64,000 nt of DNA from JACCQS01 sp963766765 (GCA_963766765.1 CAVYBR010000005.1:124001-188000); one strand, 5' to 3'; positions 26,395 to 35,674 are shown, numbered from the stretch's first letter. A program made the numbers and translations. Notes: generated by a model not told the origin, from the sequence alone.

Positions 26395-27437
26395 GAAGCT
26401 TGGGCACCTTTCGCTTTCGAGTCTGCAGATGACTGGCCGGCGGTGGTGTCGGCAGGGTCCCGCCAGATCAACGAGCGAGTGGGCGAACGACCAGCAAGAT
26501 CGCGAGTGCCCGTCGCCGATGCCAGAGCCGCACAGTAGATTTCGTCGACATCCAGTCGCCGCAATTCCTCGCCGAGGAGTTCGCCGGTCTCGCGGAGCGG
26601 CAACGCCGCACTGCTGTCCGGTCGGCCCTCCTGGCTCACCACACCCATACCGTCACGGTGATCCACATGGATGGACGGCAGCTGCGCGAGGTCGAGCCGA
26701 ACTCCGGAGATTCCGATCTCGTCGCGCGCCACGTCTGAGTCTGGGGGAGTGACCGGCACCTCGGTATTCAGCCGACTACTCAGCCAACCGGCCAGCAGCG
26801 CGGCCGAGGCGCTGTCGCCGGCGCCGCTCACCTCCGCTCCCACGACGGTCACGTCACGTCCCGCCCCGCCGGCAGCATCCACCGCAGTCGCCAGGATCGA
26901 TCGCCACCGGGTGATCCGGGTCCACGCAAGGTCGGTATCGCCCGGCGCATAGTCGCGGGCGCGCTGCTGCAGGGCAGCGATGGGATCGGGTGCCGCGCTG
27001 GCATCGGTGACCCGGCGATCGGCAAACACGGCCAAACCATCGGTGCCGAGTTCCTCCGGGGCCGCACCCTGCCACCAGGTCACCACCGGTGCATCGGAGG
27101 CGAGCAGAGGCAGGACCACCGATTCGGCATGCAAGGACAGCCGGCCGTACATCCGCAGTTCGATCGCTTCACCGGGACCCAGGCGCCCTCCGATGGTCAC
27201 CTCCGCATCCAGTCGGGGAGTGGTTGCGAGTGGATCGCGCCGCACGACCACGACCAGGCGGCATGGGTGCATGGCGGCCGCCGAGCTCGCCGCCTGCTCG
27301 GCTGCCTCCACTCTCCGCTCATCCGCCGCGACGACGAAGGTCAGCGCCAGCCCCGCGGTCATCGAGCCACCGCTGTTGCGGGCCACGGCGAGTGCCTTCA
27401 CCACCTCCGTCCCGGTGGTATCCCACAGCGTCGTCAC
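26391..27437 (-). CDS. opcA: Glucose-6-phosphate dehydrogenase assembly protein OpcA
   Basis: Protein of 348 residues needed for activity or assembly of Zwf in actinobacteria and cyanobacteria. Family features: HPCRLVVVVRRDP, LDAEVTIGGRLGPGEAIELR, LPLLASDAPVVTWWQG and a C-terminal DLAGRSPTRSLIW. The GTG start has GGAGG five bases upstream and overlaps, as GTGA, the last mini-ORF of the tandem repeat that separates it from zwf. In an unexpanded arrangement the same GTGA would overlap the zwf stop codon directly. Confidence 0.93.
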   Translation of the reverse strand: MTTLWDTTGTEVVKALAVARNSGGSMTAGLALTFVVAADERRVEAAEQAASSAAAMHPCRLVVVVRRDPLATTPRLDAEVTIGGRLGPGEAIELRMYGRLSLHAESVVLPLLASDAPVVTWWQGAAPEELGTDGLAVFADRRVTDASAAPDPIAALQQRARDYAPGDTDLAWTRITRWRSILATAVDAAGGAGRDVTVVGAEVSGAGDSASAALLAGWLSSRLNTEVPVTPPDSDVARDEIGISGVRLDLAQLPSIHVDHRDGMGVVSQEGRPDSSAALPLRETGELLGEELRRLDVDEIYCAALASATGTRDLAGRSPTRSLIWRDPADTTAGQSSADSKAKGAQAS

Positions 27438-27697
27438 GGCCGCCTCCAGGTCATCAAGGGAGGCGAGACGCCGTTCGCTCCGCTCCTCGGGCCGCGGACG
27501 GCCCTGCGATGCTCACTCACGGCCGCCTCCAGGTCATCAAGGGAGGCGAGACGCCGTTCGCTCCGCTCCTCGGGCCGCGGACGGCCCGCGATGCTCACTC
27601 ACGGCCGCCTCCAGGTCATCAAGGGAGGCGAGACGCCGTTCGCTCCGCTCCTCGGGCCGCGGACGGCCCTGCGATGCTCACTCACGGCCGCCTCCAG
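27434..27697 (-). repeat. Tandem 83/82/83-bp repeat plus 16-bp partial copy between zwf and opcA
   Basis: Copies lie at 27434-27516, 27517-27598 (one T deleted) and 27599-27681, with a 16-bp partial copy at 27682-27697 that is the zwf 3' end. Each copy carries the opcA-type ribosome binding site and start (GGAGGCGGCCGTGA on the minus strand) and the hairpin GGGCCG-TCCG-CGGCCC (for example 27489-27504). On the minus strand the copies encode mini-ORFs: 27599-27685 (28 codons), 27537-27602, 27517-27537 and 27434-27520. Each stop overlaps the next start (GTGA or TGATG), so zwf and opcA stay linked by an unbroken chain of stop/start overlaps. Confidence 0.9.
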
Positions 27698-29229
27698 ACG
27701 CGGCCGTCGGAGGCGAGCATCTCATCGGCTTCGATCGGACCCCACTCTCCGGCACGGTAGGGCGCCGGTTTCTGGCCGGCCCAGAACTCTTCCAACGGAT
27801 CGATGACCTGCCAGGAAGCCTCGACCTCCTCGTGCCTGGGAAACAGGGTGGCGTCGCCGATGAGCACGTCGAGGAGGAGCCGCTCATAGGCCTCCGGGCT
27901 GGCTTCGGTGAAGGCGGTTCCGTACTGGAAGTCCATGGCTACGTCCCGAACCTCCATGACCGTGCCCGGCACCTTCGACCCGAATTTGATCGTCACGCCC
28001 TCGTCGGGCTGGACTCGGAGCACCAGTTGGTTCTGCCCCAGCGACTCGGTATCGGTGGCCCGGAAGGGTACGTGTGCGGCCCGGCGGAAGGTGAGTGCGA
28101 TTTCGGTGACCCGACGGGGCAAGCGCTTACCGGCTCGAATGTAGAAGGGAACGCCAGCCCACCTTCTCGTGTGCAGGTTCAGCCGCAGCGCGGTGTAGGT
28201 CTCCGTCTTCGAGTCCTTGGGGACCTTGTCCTCATCGGTGTAGCCCGCGACCCGCTGCCCCGCCAGCCATCCCTGGGTGTATTGACCCCGCACCGCGTAC
28301 CTGCCGAGATCGCTCGGCAGCTGGATCGCACGCAGGACCTTCAGCTTCTCCACCCGGATTGCATCGGCGGTGTACTCGACCGGCTCCTCCATCGCCGTGA
28401 GCGCGAGGAGTTGCATCAGGTGGTTCTGCACAACGTCGCGGGCCGTCCCGGTGGCGTCATAGAACTCCGCCCGGGAGCCGATGCCAACATCCTCGGCCAT
28501 CGTGATCTGCACTGAATCGACGTGGTGGGAGTTCCAGATCGGCTCGAACATGGTATTGGCAAACCGCAGCGCCAGCAGGTTCTGGACGGTTTCCTTGCCC
28601 AGGTAGTGGTCGATCCGGAACACGTCGTTGGGTCCGAAGACCGAGTCGACCAACGCGTTGAGTTCCTTGCTCGACTTCAGATCGTGGCCGAACGGCTTTT
28701 CCACGACCACGCGACGCCAGTACCCCGTGATGGCGTCATCCACGTTGTCCGCCATTCCGGTCCGCGCCATCTGCTTGAGGACCACCGGAAAGGAATCCGG
28801 CGGGATGGACAGGTAGAAGGCGGCGTTTCCGGTGACACCGTGCGAGCTCTCCAGGTTGAGCAGCGTCTCGGCCAGAGTGTCGAAGGACGCATCGTTGTCG
28901 AATGACCCCGGAACGAACTTGCAGGCCTGCGCCAGTCGCGACCACACGTCCTCACGCCAAGGAGTACGGGCGAACTCCTTGGCCGACTTCTTGGCGAGCT
29001 CGATGAACCCCCCGTCGCCCCAGTCCCGCCGAGCGAAGCCGAGCAGTACGAAGTTGGTCGGCAGCAGACCCCGATTGGCCAAGTCGTAGACGGCGGGGAT
29101 CAGCTTCTTTCTGGCGAGGTCGCCGGTAATCCCGAAGACCACGAGGGCGCACGGGGTGGGAATCCGGGGAAGTCGGCGGTCCCGGGCGTCACGTAGCGGG
29201 TTGCGGGTGTGGGTCGCGGACTGTGTCAT
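27682..29229 (-). CDS. zwf: Glucose-6-phosphate 1-dehydrogenase
   Basis: First enzyme of the oxidative pentose phosphate pathway. The protein has 515 residues: nucleotide-binding VVFGITGDLARKKLIPAVYD near residue 30, and the active-site motif RIDHYLGKETVQNLLALRFAN near 210. Its ATG overlaps the tal stop by four bases. The C-terminal codons for VWRRP and the stop are also the 16-bp partial unit of the adjacent tandem repeat. Its activity is expected to depend on OpcA, encoded just downstream. Confidence 0.97.
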   Translation of the reverse strand: MTQSATHTRNPLRDARDRRLPRIPTPCALVVFGITGDLARKKLIPAVYDLANRGLLPTNFVLLGFARRDWGDGGFIELAKKSAKEFARTPWREDVWSRLAQACKFVPGSFDNDASFDTLAETLLNLESSHGVTGNAAFYLSIPPDSFPVVLKQMARTGMADNVDDAITGYWRRVVVEKPFGHDLKSSKELNALVDSVFGPNDVFRIDHYLGKETVQNLLALRFANTMFEPIWNSHHVDSVQITMAEDVGIGSRAEFYDATGTARDVVQNHLMQLLALTAMEEPVEYTADAIRVEKLKVLRAIQLPSDLGRYAVRGQYTQGWLAGQRVAGYTDEDKVPKDSKTETYTALRLNLHTRRWAGVPFYIRAGKRLPRRVTEIALTFRRAAHVPFRATDTESLGQNQLVLRVQPDEGVTIKFGSKVPGTVMEVRDVAMDFQYGTAFTEASPEAYERLLLDVLIGDATLFPRHEEVEASWQVIDPLEEFWAGQKPAPYRAGEWGPIEADEMLASDGRVWRRP

Positions 29230-30332
29230 CCGAGCTTTTTCAACTCGTCGCTGACTGATGTCATCAGCTCATCCCACGAGGCCTTGAACTTGTCGACTCC
29301 CTCCCTCTCCAGTGTCTGGAAGACGTCATCCATGTCGATTCCGGCCGCGCGGAGCTGCTCCATCGTCGTGGCCGCGGATTCGTACTGCTCCGTGACCGGC
29401 GTTCCGATCTCGCCGTGGTCGGCGTATGCCTGCAGAGTCGCCTCGGGCATCGTGTTGACGGTGTCCGGCGCGACCAGCTCGCTGACGTACAGCGTGTCGG
29501 GGTATGCCTTGTTCTTCGTACCGGTGGAAGCCCACAGAGGTCGTTGGACGTTGGCACCCTTGGCAGCCAGGGCCTTCCAGCGGTCACTGGCCAGGACCTC
29601 CTCGTAGGCCTGATAGGCAAGGACAGCGTTGGCGACTCCGGCCTTGCCGTGCAGGTCCGCATCGGCCCCGGTTTCGTCGAGCCGCTTGTCGATCTCGGTG
29701 TCCACTCGGGAAACGAAGAAGGATGCCACCGACTCCAGCCCCTCGAAGCCGGTGAAGTCGTCGGCCTCGAGTCGCTGCTCCAACCCGCTGAGATAGGCAT
29801 CCATGACGAGCTTGTAGCGCTCGATGCTGAAGATGAGCGTGACATTGACGCTGATGCCCTGAGCGATGCTGGACGTGATCGCCGGGAGGCCCGCCTCCGT
29901 GGCCGGAATCTTGATGAACAGGTTGGGCCGGTCGACCAGCCACCACAGCGATGTCGCCTCCGCCGCAGTTGCCTCGCAGTCGAATGCCAACCGTGGGTCG
30001 ACCTCGTATGAGACCCGACCGTCCCGCCCGGAGCGCTGCGCGACGGGGGCGAAGACGTCACAGGCCGCGCGTACGTCGTACCCGGTGATCAGCCGGAGCG
30101 CCTCGTCGATGCCGATTCCCCGGCGGGACAGATCTGATACCTGGTCGTCGTAGATCTCCGAGCCGCTGATGGCGGCGCCGAAGATCGTGGGGTTGGTGGT
30201 GATCCCGACGACGCTGCGCTCCTCGATCAGGCGGGCCAACCCGCCGCTGTTGATCCGGTCACGCGACAGATCGTCCAGCCACACGGAGACTCCGTGAGCG
30301 CTGAGTTCGGCAAGTCGAGGGTTCTGAGTCAT
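29226..30332 (-). CDS. tal: Transaldolase
   Basis: Transfers dihydroxyacetone units in the non-oxidative pentose phosphate pathway. The protein has 368 residues of the long actinobacterial type. The Schiff-base Lys is in LFIKIPATEAG (about residue 140). TTNPTIFGAAI near residue 45 and the C-terminal DDVFQTLEREGVDKF are family features. The ATG has AGGGAG upstream. It lies 34 bp after tkt and overlaps zwf. Confidence 0.95.
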   Translation of the reverse strand: MTQNPRLAELSAHGVSVWLDDLSRDRINSGGLARLIEERSVVGITTNPTIFGAAISGSEIYDDQVSDLSRRGIGIDEALRLITGYDVRAACDVFAPVAQRSGRDGRVSYEVDPRLAFDCEATAAEATSLWWLVDRPNLFIKIPATEAGLPAITSSIAQGISVNVTLIFSIERYKLVMDAYLSGLEQRLEADDFTGFEGLESVASFFVSRVDTEIDKRLDETGADADLHGKAGVANAVLAYQAYEEVLASDRWKALAAKGANVQRPLWASTGTKNKAYPDTLYVSELVAPDTVNTMPEATLQAYADHGEIGTPVTEQYESAATTMEQLRAAGIDMDDVFQTLEREGVDKFKASWDELMTSVSDELKKLG

Positions 30333-30366
30333 GGGAGCTCCCTGAAGCAAGAAGGGTGGTGCTGGT

Positions 30367-32466
30367 TCACGCGTTGTCCTGTCCTGCAGCGATCATGCTC
30401 TCGCGGGCCGCCGTTACGACGGCTTCTGGCGTGAAGCCGAATTCCTGGAAGAGCACAGCCGCCGCTGCACTTGCGCCGAAGTGTTCGATTGAGACGCTAC
30501 GTCCGGCATCGCCGACGATGTCGCGCCAACCCTGCGCGACGCCTGCTTCCACACTGACCCGCGCGCGTACTGACGGGGGCAGCACGCTGTCCCGGTAGGC
30601 CTGATCCTGCTCGTAGAACCACTCGCGGCACGGCATGGACACGACCCGGGCAGCGACGCCGTCCCCGGTCAGGACCTTCTGCGCGGCCACGGCGAGAGAC
30701 AGTTCACTCCCGGTAGCGATCAGGATCACGTCCGGATTGTTCTCGTCGTCATTGAGCACGTAGGCGCCGCGAGCCGTTCCTTCCGCCGATGCGTACGTGC
30801 TGCGGTCGAGCACCGGCAGGTTCTGCCGTGACAGGCACAGCCCAGCGGGCCGGTCCGTGTGTTCCAGTGCCGTGCGCCAGGCGATCGCGGTCTCGTTGGC
30901 ATCGCCCGGTCGGACGACATCCAGACCCGGGATCGCCCGCAACGCGGCCAGGTGCTCGACCGGCTGGTGGGTTGGACCGTCCTCGCCGAGGCCGATCGAG
31001 TCATGGGTCCAGACGTAGATCACCGGCAGGTGCATGAGGGCAGCCAGTCGCACCGCGGGGCGCATGTAGTCGGAGAAGACCAGGAACGTGCCGCCATACA
31101 CGCGGGTTCCCCCATGCAACGTGATCCCGTTCATGATCGCGCCCATTGCGTGTTCGCGGATGCCGAAGTGCAGGATCCGCCCGTAGGGTCCGCCGGACCA
31201 TTCCTTGGTCTGGTGTTCGGCTGGGACGAAGGACGCCTCGCCCTTCATCGTCGTGTTGTTGGACTCGGCGAGGTCTGCCGAGCCGCCCCAGAGTTCGGGC
31301 AACACCGGGGCCAGCGCGGCCAGCACCTGCCCGGACGCCTTCCGGGTTGCCATCCCAGATTCGTCGGGCTCGAACTCGGGCAGCGCATCGGTCCAACCGT
31401 CCGGTAGCCGGTGTTCGCGCAGCCGCTCCCAGAGTGCCAACTCCTCCGCATGAGACTGTGCCCACTCGTCAAAGCTCTTCTGCCACGCGGCGCGGGCCAC
31501 TGCGCCGCGCTGAATCACCTGGCGCGCATGAGAAATGACCTCGTCGGCGACGTCGAAGGTCTGGTCCGGGTCGAAGCCCAGGATCTTCTTCGTGGCCTTG
31601 ACCTCGTCCTCGCCCAGGGCACTCCCGTGCGCGGGTCCGGTGTTCTGGGCGTTGGGCGCCGGCCAGGCGATGATGCTGTCGAGCACGATGAAAGAGGGCC
31701 GCGAGGTTTCCGCGACCGCGGCTGCGAACGCCGCGTCCACCGCGGCCAGATCCTCGCTGTCGGCAACGTGCTGCACATGCCAGCCGTAGGCCTCGTAGCG
31801 CCGACCGGTGTCCTCGGACAGCGCAATGGCGGTGTCGTCCTCGATCGAGATCTTGTTCCGGTCGTAGATGACGACGAGGTTGCCCAGTTGTTGATGGCCG
31901 GCCAGGGAGGACGCCTCGGATGTCACGCCCTCCTCGATGTCGCCGTCGGAGGCAAGCGCCCAGATCATGTGGTCGAACGGGCTCGAGCCGGGCTCAGCGT
32001 CGGGATCCAACAGCCCGCGCTCCCGGCGGGCGGCCATCGCCATCCCGACGGCATTGCCCAGGCCCTGGCCGAGCGGCCCGGTGGTGACCTCAACCCCGCG
32101 GGTGTGCCGATGCTCGGGATGTCCCGGGGTCAGCGAGCCCCAGGTCCGCAGCGCTTCAAGGTCCGGCAGCTCGAGTCCGTACCCGGAGAAGTAGAGCTGG
32201 ATGTACAGAGTCAGGCTGGAGTGGCCCATCGACAGGACGAAACGATCCCGCGCCGGCCACTGGTCGTCGCTCGGGTCATGGCGGAGGTACTTCTGGAACA
32301 GCAGGTAGGCCACCGGTGCCATGCTCATCGCCGTACCCGGATGTCCGTTGCCGGTCTTCTGGACCGCGTCCATCGCCAACACTCGAGCGGTGTCGATCGC
32401 CCGACGATCGAGCTCCCCCCAACCGTCGGGCAGGGTCTGACGGCGGGCGGAGGCGTTCTCGCTCAT
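30367..32466 (-). CDS. tkt: Transketolase
   Basis: Thiamine-diphosphate enzyme of 699 residues. Motifs: KTGNGHPGTAMSMAP (about 37-51), the ThDP-binding ASDGDIEEG to YDRNKISIEDD region (about 160-195), HSIGLGEDGPTHQPVEHLA analog DSIGLGEDGPTHQP near 480. First gene of the pentose phosphate operon. The ATG lies seven bases after a TAGGGT -10, so the mRNA is predicted leaderless; the open frame extends further upstream but without similarity. Confidence 0.96.
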   Translation of the reverse strand: MSENASARRQTLPDGWGELDRRAIDTARVLAMDAVQKTGNGHPGTAMSMAPVAYLLFQKYLRHDPSDDQWPARDRFVLSMGHSSLTLYIQLYFSGYGLELPDLEALRTWGSLTPGHPEHRHTRGVEVTTGPLGQGLGNAVGMAMAARRERGLLDPDAEPGSSPFDHMIWALASDGDIEEGVTSEASSLAGHQQLGNLVVIYDRNKISIEDDTAIALSEDTGRRYEAYGWHVQHVADSEDLAAVDAAFAAAVAETSRPSFIVLDSIIAWPAPNAQNTGPAHGSALGEDEVKATKKILGFDPDQTFDVADEVISHARQVIQRGAVARAAWQKSFDEWAQSHAEELALWERLREHRLPDGWTDALPEFEPDESGMATRKASGQVLAALAPVLPELWGGSADLAESNNTTMKGEASFVPAEHQTKEWSGGPYGRILHFGIREHAMGAIMNGITLHGGTRVYGGTFLVFSDYMRPAVRLAALMHLPVIYVWTHDSIGLGEDGPTHQPVEHLAALRAIPGLDVVRPGDANETAIAWRTALEHTDRPAGLCLSRQNLPVLDRSTYASAEGTARGAYVLNDDENNPDVILIATGSELSLAVAAQKVLTGDGVAARVVSMPCREWFYEQDQAYRDSVLPPSVRARVSVEAGVAQGWRDIVGDAGRSVSIEHFGASAAAAVLFQEFGFTPEAVVTAARESMIAAGQDNA

Positions 32467-32473
32467 GAGTGGC

Positions 32474-32479
32474 ACCCTA
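32474..32479 (-). promoter_or_regulatory. -10 element of the leaderless tkt operon
   Basis: On the minus strand TAGGGT is followed by GCCACTC and the tkt ATG. It is the probable promoter of tkt-tal-zwf-opcA-pgl. Confidence 0.6.
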
Positions 32480-32582
32480 GCCCGGAGCATTCGTGCCCAG
32501 CGGGCTAGAGTTGGCCGTTCGGTGTCGGTCCCCGGAAAGGTCATGTTGTGTCCTGCGATCCGCTGCGCTGTGCCGGTGTTCG

Positions 32583-33503
32583 GTGACGGCAGTCGCTGAT
32601 CCTCAGCACGTTGCCACCCGGTCGCCCGGCACCATCGTGCGGGCCTATCTCTCCCTGACCAAGCCGCGCATCGTCGAACTCCTGTTGGTCACAACGCTGC
32701 CGACAATGATGCTGGCGGCCGGCACGTTTCCGGATGGGCTGCTCGTGCTGGCGACGCTCGGCGGCGGTGCGCTGGCCGCGGGGGCCGCCAATGCCTTCAA
32801 CTGCTACTTCGACCGTGACATCGACGGCTTGATGCACCGCACCGAGGGCCGGCCGCTGCCCAGTCAGGTAGTGACCCCACGGGCTGCGCTGACCTTTGCG
32901 CTGGTGCTGACCGTGATATCGGCAGTCCTGCTCTACGGGGCCACGACCCCATTGGCCGCGGCGCTCTCCCTGGGCGCGATCGGGTGGTACGTCTTCGTCT
33001 ACACCTTGTGGCTCAAGCGCCGGACGCACCACAGCACCCTGGTCGGGGGAGTGGCCGGTGCGGCTCCAGTCCTGATCGGCTGGGCCGCGGTCACCGGCGA
33101 TCTGCCCTGGTCGGCCTGGCTCCTGTTCGCCGTTGTCTTCCTGTGGCAGCCGCCGCATTTCTGGGCGCTCGCGATGCGGTTCCGCGCCGACTATGCGCGT
33201 GCCGAGGTCCCCATGTTGCCGGTCGTTTCCGAGACCGTGGCGGTGACCCGCCAGATCGTGGTGTACGCGGTTCTGACCGGGGCGGTCTCGATGCTCCTGT
33301 GGCCGTTGGGCGTGGGGCCGATCTACCCGGTCCTGGCAGGTGTCGCCGGTGTCTGGTTCATCTGGGAGTCGCTCGTGCTTGCCCGGCGGGCCCGCGCTGG
33401 GGAGTCGTTGAGCCCGATGCGGTTGTTCCACGTCTCGATCAGCTACTTGACGTTGGTCTTCCTCGGCGTGGCCCTGGACGTCCTGCTCGACCTGTTCATC
33501 TGA
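32583..33503 (+). CDS. ctaB: Protoheme IX farnesyltransferase (heme O synthase)
   Basis: Membrane prenyltransferase of 306 residues that farnesylates heme b for cytochrome c oxidase. Prenyl-binding motifs: NCYFDRDIDGLMHRTEGRPLP (Asp-rich, with NAFN before) near residue 75. The start motif LTKPRIVELLLVT and about eight or nine hydrophobic helices are present. The GTG giving MTAVADPQ was chosen because it matches the family length; longer in-frame starts exist. It is divergent from tkt. CtaA, the next enzyme of heme A synthesis, is encoded 3.4 kb downstream. Confidence 0.94.
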   Translation: MTAVADPQHVATRSPGTIVRAYLSLTKPRIVELLLVTTLPTMMLAAGTFPDGLLVLATLGGGALAAGAANAFNCYFDRDIDGLMHRTEGRPLPSQVVTPRAALTFALVLTVISAVLLYGATTPLAAALSLGAIGWYVFVYTLWLKRRTHHSTLVGGVAGAAPVLIGWAAVTGDLPWSAWLLFAVVFLWQPPHFWALAMRFRADYARAEVPMLPVVSETVAVTRQIVVYAVLTGAVSMLLWPLGVGPIYPVLAGVAGVWFIWESLVLARRARAGESLSPMRLFHVSISYLTLVFLGVALDVLLDLFI

Positions 33504-33550
33504 TCTCCCGTACGCCGTAACTGAAGATCTGCCGGCTCATCGACAAGCGG

Positions 33551-35170
33551 CTACGTCGCCGCGTCGCGGTGAGCCTGGTACCACTCGATCAGAGCAACGG
33601 TCGACGAGTCGTGCTCGACCGGCTCGGTTGACTCGCCGGTCAATTCGGGCGTGATCCGGTTCGCGAGCTCCTTACCCAGCTCCACTCCCCACTGGTCGAA
33701 GCTGTCGACGCCCCAGATGCAGCCTTGGACGAACACGATGTGCTCGTACAGTGCGATCAACTGGCCGAGCACGGACGGCGTGAGCTGGGCAGCCAGAATA
33801 GTGGTGGACGGCCGGTTGCCGGCGAAGCTCCGATGCGGTTCACCCTGGCGGTCCCTGCCGAAGGCCAGCGCCTCGGTCTGGGCGATCAGATTGGCCACGA
33901 GCAGATCGTGATGGTTGCGGTAGGGGTGCTGTGGATTGGCAAACCCGATGAAATCGGCGGGCACGATCCGAGTCCCCTGATGCAGCAACTGGTAGAAGGC
34001 GTGCTGTCCGTTCGTACCCGGCTCCCCCCAGACGATCGGTCCGGTGTCCAGCGTGACCGGGGACCCGTCGAGGCGCACCGACTTGCCGTTGGACTCCATG
34101 TCCAGTTGTTGCAAATAGGCCGGGAAGCGCGCGAGGTCCTGGGCGTACGGAAGCACCGCCTTGGTGTCGTAGCCGAGCACGTTGGCGTTCCAGACCCCGA
34201 TCATGCCGAGTACGACCGGCACGTTCTCTGCCAACGGCGCGGTACGGAAATGCTCGTCTATCGCATGTGACCCGGCGAGGAATTCCGCGAAGCGCTCCGG
34301 GCCGATCGAGATCATCAGGGTGAGGCCGATCGCTGACTGGACCGAATACCGCCCGCCGACCCATTCCCAGAACTCGAACATGTTGGCGGTGTCGATGCCG
34401 AACTCAGCCACCTTCTCGGCGTTCGTGCTGACGGCGACGAAGTGCTTGGCGACCGCGTCCTCGCCGAGCACGTCACACAACCACTTCCGCGCGGTCCTGG
34501 CGTTGGTCAGCGTCTCGATCGTCGTGAACGTTTTGGACGAGATGACGAACAAGGTTTCGGCCGGCTGCAACCCGTCGAGTACCCCGAAGATGTCCGCACC
34601 GTCCACATTGGACACGAAGTGGGCGGTGAGGTCCGGATGGCGGTAGGGGGTCAGCGCTCGGTAGGCCATTGCGGGCCCGAGGTCGGAGCCACCGATGCCG
34701 ATGTTCACCACGGCACGGATCCGCTCACCGGTCGCACCCGTCCAGGACCCGTCGCGCACCCGATCCGCGAAGCTGCCCATCCGCCCGAGCACGTCGTGCA
34801 CTGCCGGCACGACGTCGACGCCGTCGACCGTTATCGACACTCCCTCGGGTGCTCGGAGAGCCACGTGCAGAACGGGCCGGTCCTCGGTCGTGTTGATGTG
34901 CTCGCCGGCGAACATCGCGTCTCGGCGGCGCTCCACTCCGGCCGCGTCGGCCACGTCGATGAGGGCCGCCAACACGTCGCCGTCGATCCGTTGTTTCGCG
35001 AAATCGACTCGGAGATCGGCGACCTCCAGGGTGAAGCGCTGGGCCCGATCGGCATCTTCGGCGAAGAGTTCGCGCAGGTGCCCCGGCTTCGGTAGCCCCG
35101 CCAACCTCCCCCACGCGGGGGACGACGTGATGTCAGTTGACATGTTCCAGTTGCCTTCGACCTCGGCCAT
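33551..35170 (-). CDS. pgi: Glucose-6-phosphate isomerase
   Basis: Interconverts glucose 6-phosphate and fructose 6-phosphate. The protein has 539 residues. Signatures: NIGIGGSDLGPAM, SSKTFTTIETLTNA, the PGI signature VGGRYSVQSAIGLTLM, and HQGTRIVPADF near the C-terminus. The ATG for MAEVEGNWN sits seven bases after a TAGGCT -10 box and is preferred; an ATG nine codons later (MSTDITS) is the alternative. It is convergent with ctaB and supplies the pentose phosphate enzymes functionally. Confidence 0.96.
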   Translation of the reverse strand: MAEVEGNWNMSTDITSSPAWGRLAGLPKPGHLRELFAEDADRAQRFTLEVADLRVDFAKQRIDGDVLAALIDVADAAGVERRRDAMFAGEHINTTEDRPVLHVALRAPEGVSITVDGVDVVPAVHDVLGRMGSFADRVRDGSWTGATGERIRAVVNIGIGGSDLGPAMAYRALTPYRHPDLTAHFVSNVDGADIFGVLDGLQPAETLFVISSKTFTTIETLTNARTARKWLCDVLGEDAVAKHFVAVSTNAEKVAEFGIDTANMFEFWEWVGGRYSVQSAIGLTLMISIGPERFAEFLAGSHAIDEHFRTAPLAENVPVVLGMIGVWNANVLGYDTKAVLPYAQDLARFPAYLQQLDMESNGKSVRLDGSPVTLDTGPIVWGEPGTNGQHAFYQLLHQGTRIVPADFIGFANPQHPYRNHHDLLVANLIAQTEALAFGRDRQGEPHRSFAGNRPSTTILAAQLTPSVLGQLIALYEHIVFVQGCIWGVDSFDQWGVELGKELANRITPELTGESTEPVEHDSSTVALIEWYQAHRDAAT

Positions 35171-35177
35171 GAGGGTC

Positions 35178-35183
35178 AGCCTA
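35178..35183 (-). promoter_or_regulatory. -10 element of leaderless pgi
   Basis: On the minus strand TAGGCT is followed by GACCCTC and the ATG at 35170. This fixes the pgi start. Confidence 0.55.
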
Positions 35184-35227
35184 GGAGCGACCGAGCGCGG
35201 GCGGCTTGGTTTGGGAGGTACGGACTG

Positions 35228-35581
35228 ATGATCACGGGTGTGCACCTGCTGTTCAACAGCGAGGACGCGGACGCCGATCGGGCATTCCTGAGAGATGTCC
35301 TGGGCTGGCGCGGCACGGAGCAGCTGCCGGCCCAGGATGGCTGGCTGATCTACAAGGCGCCAGTCGCTGAGGTCGGGGTTCATCAACATGGGGATGCCCA
35401 CTGCGACCTACACCTGATGTGCGACGACATCGCGACGACAGTCGCCGATCTCAGGTCGCGCGGGGTGAAGACCGGGCCGGTCGCCGACGTGGGATACGGC
35501 TTCTGCACCAGGATCCGGTTGCCCAGCGGTGCCGAAATCGGTCTGTACGAACCGCGCCACGCCATGGGCTTGGTTCCCTGA
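35228..35581 (+). CDS. VOC (glyoxalase/dioxygenase superfamily) protein
   Basis: Protein of 117 residues with the paired beta-alpha-beta-beta-beta VOC fold. Motifs HLLFNSEDADADRAFLRDVLGW at the N-terminus and DIATTVADLRSRGVKTGP near residue 70, ending with SGAEIGLYEPRH. A candidate metal set (His near the N-terminus, the His/Glu in the second half) is visible but the enzyme class cannot be decided. GGGAGG lies nine bases before the ATG. Divergent from pgi. Confidence 0.85.
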   Translation: MITGVHLLFNSEDADADRAFLRDVLGWRGTEQLPAQDGWLIYKAPVAEVGVHQHGDAHCDLHLMCDDIATTVADLRSRGVKTGPVADVGYGFCTRIRLPSGAEIGLYEPRHAMGLVP

Positions 35582-35601
35582 TCGCCCGAACGGAGGCATT
35601 G

Positions 35602-35628
35602 ACTGACGAATTACGTACCGACGTCAGT
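35602..35628. promoter_or_regulatory. Inverted repeat upstream of the amidohydrolase gene
   Basis: ACTGACG at 35602-35608 and CGTCAGT at 35622-35628 form a perfect 7-bp inverted repeat with a 13-base gap, about 50 bp upstream of the amidohydrolase start. It could be an operator or a leader hairpin. Confidence 0.35.
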
Positions 35629-35674
35629 GCTTCCACGGAGCCGCAGAGACGCAGTTTCGGCGAGGATCTGCCGC

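Noticed and set aside
27434..27697. The 83-bp repeats could be taken for a CRISPR array.
   Set aside because: The copies are contiguous without variable spacers, and no cas genes are present.
26980..28515. A 511-codon open frame on the plus strand across opcA, the repeat and zwf.
   Set aside because: It is antisense to two clearly conserved genes; its Ser/Arg-rich repeats are only the tandem repeat read on the other strand.
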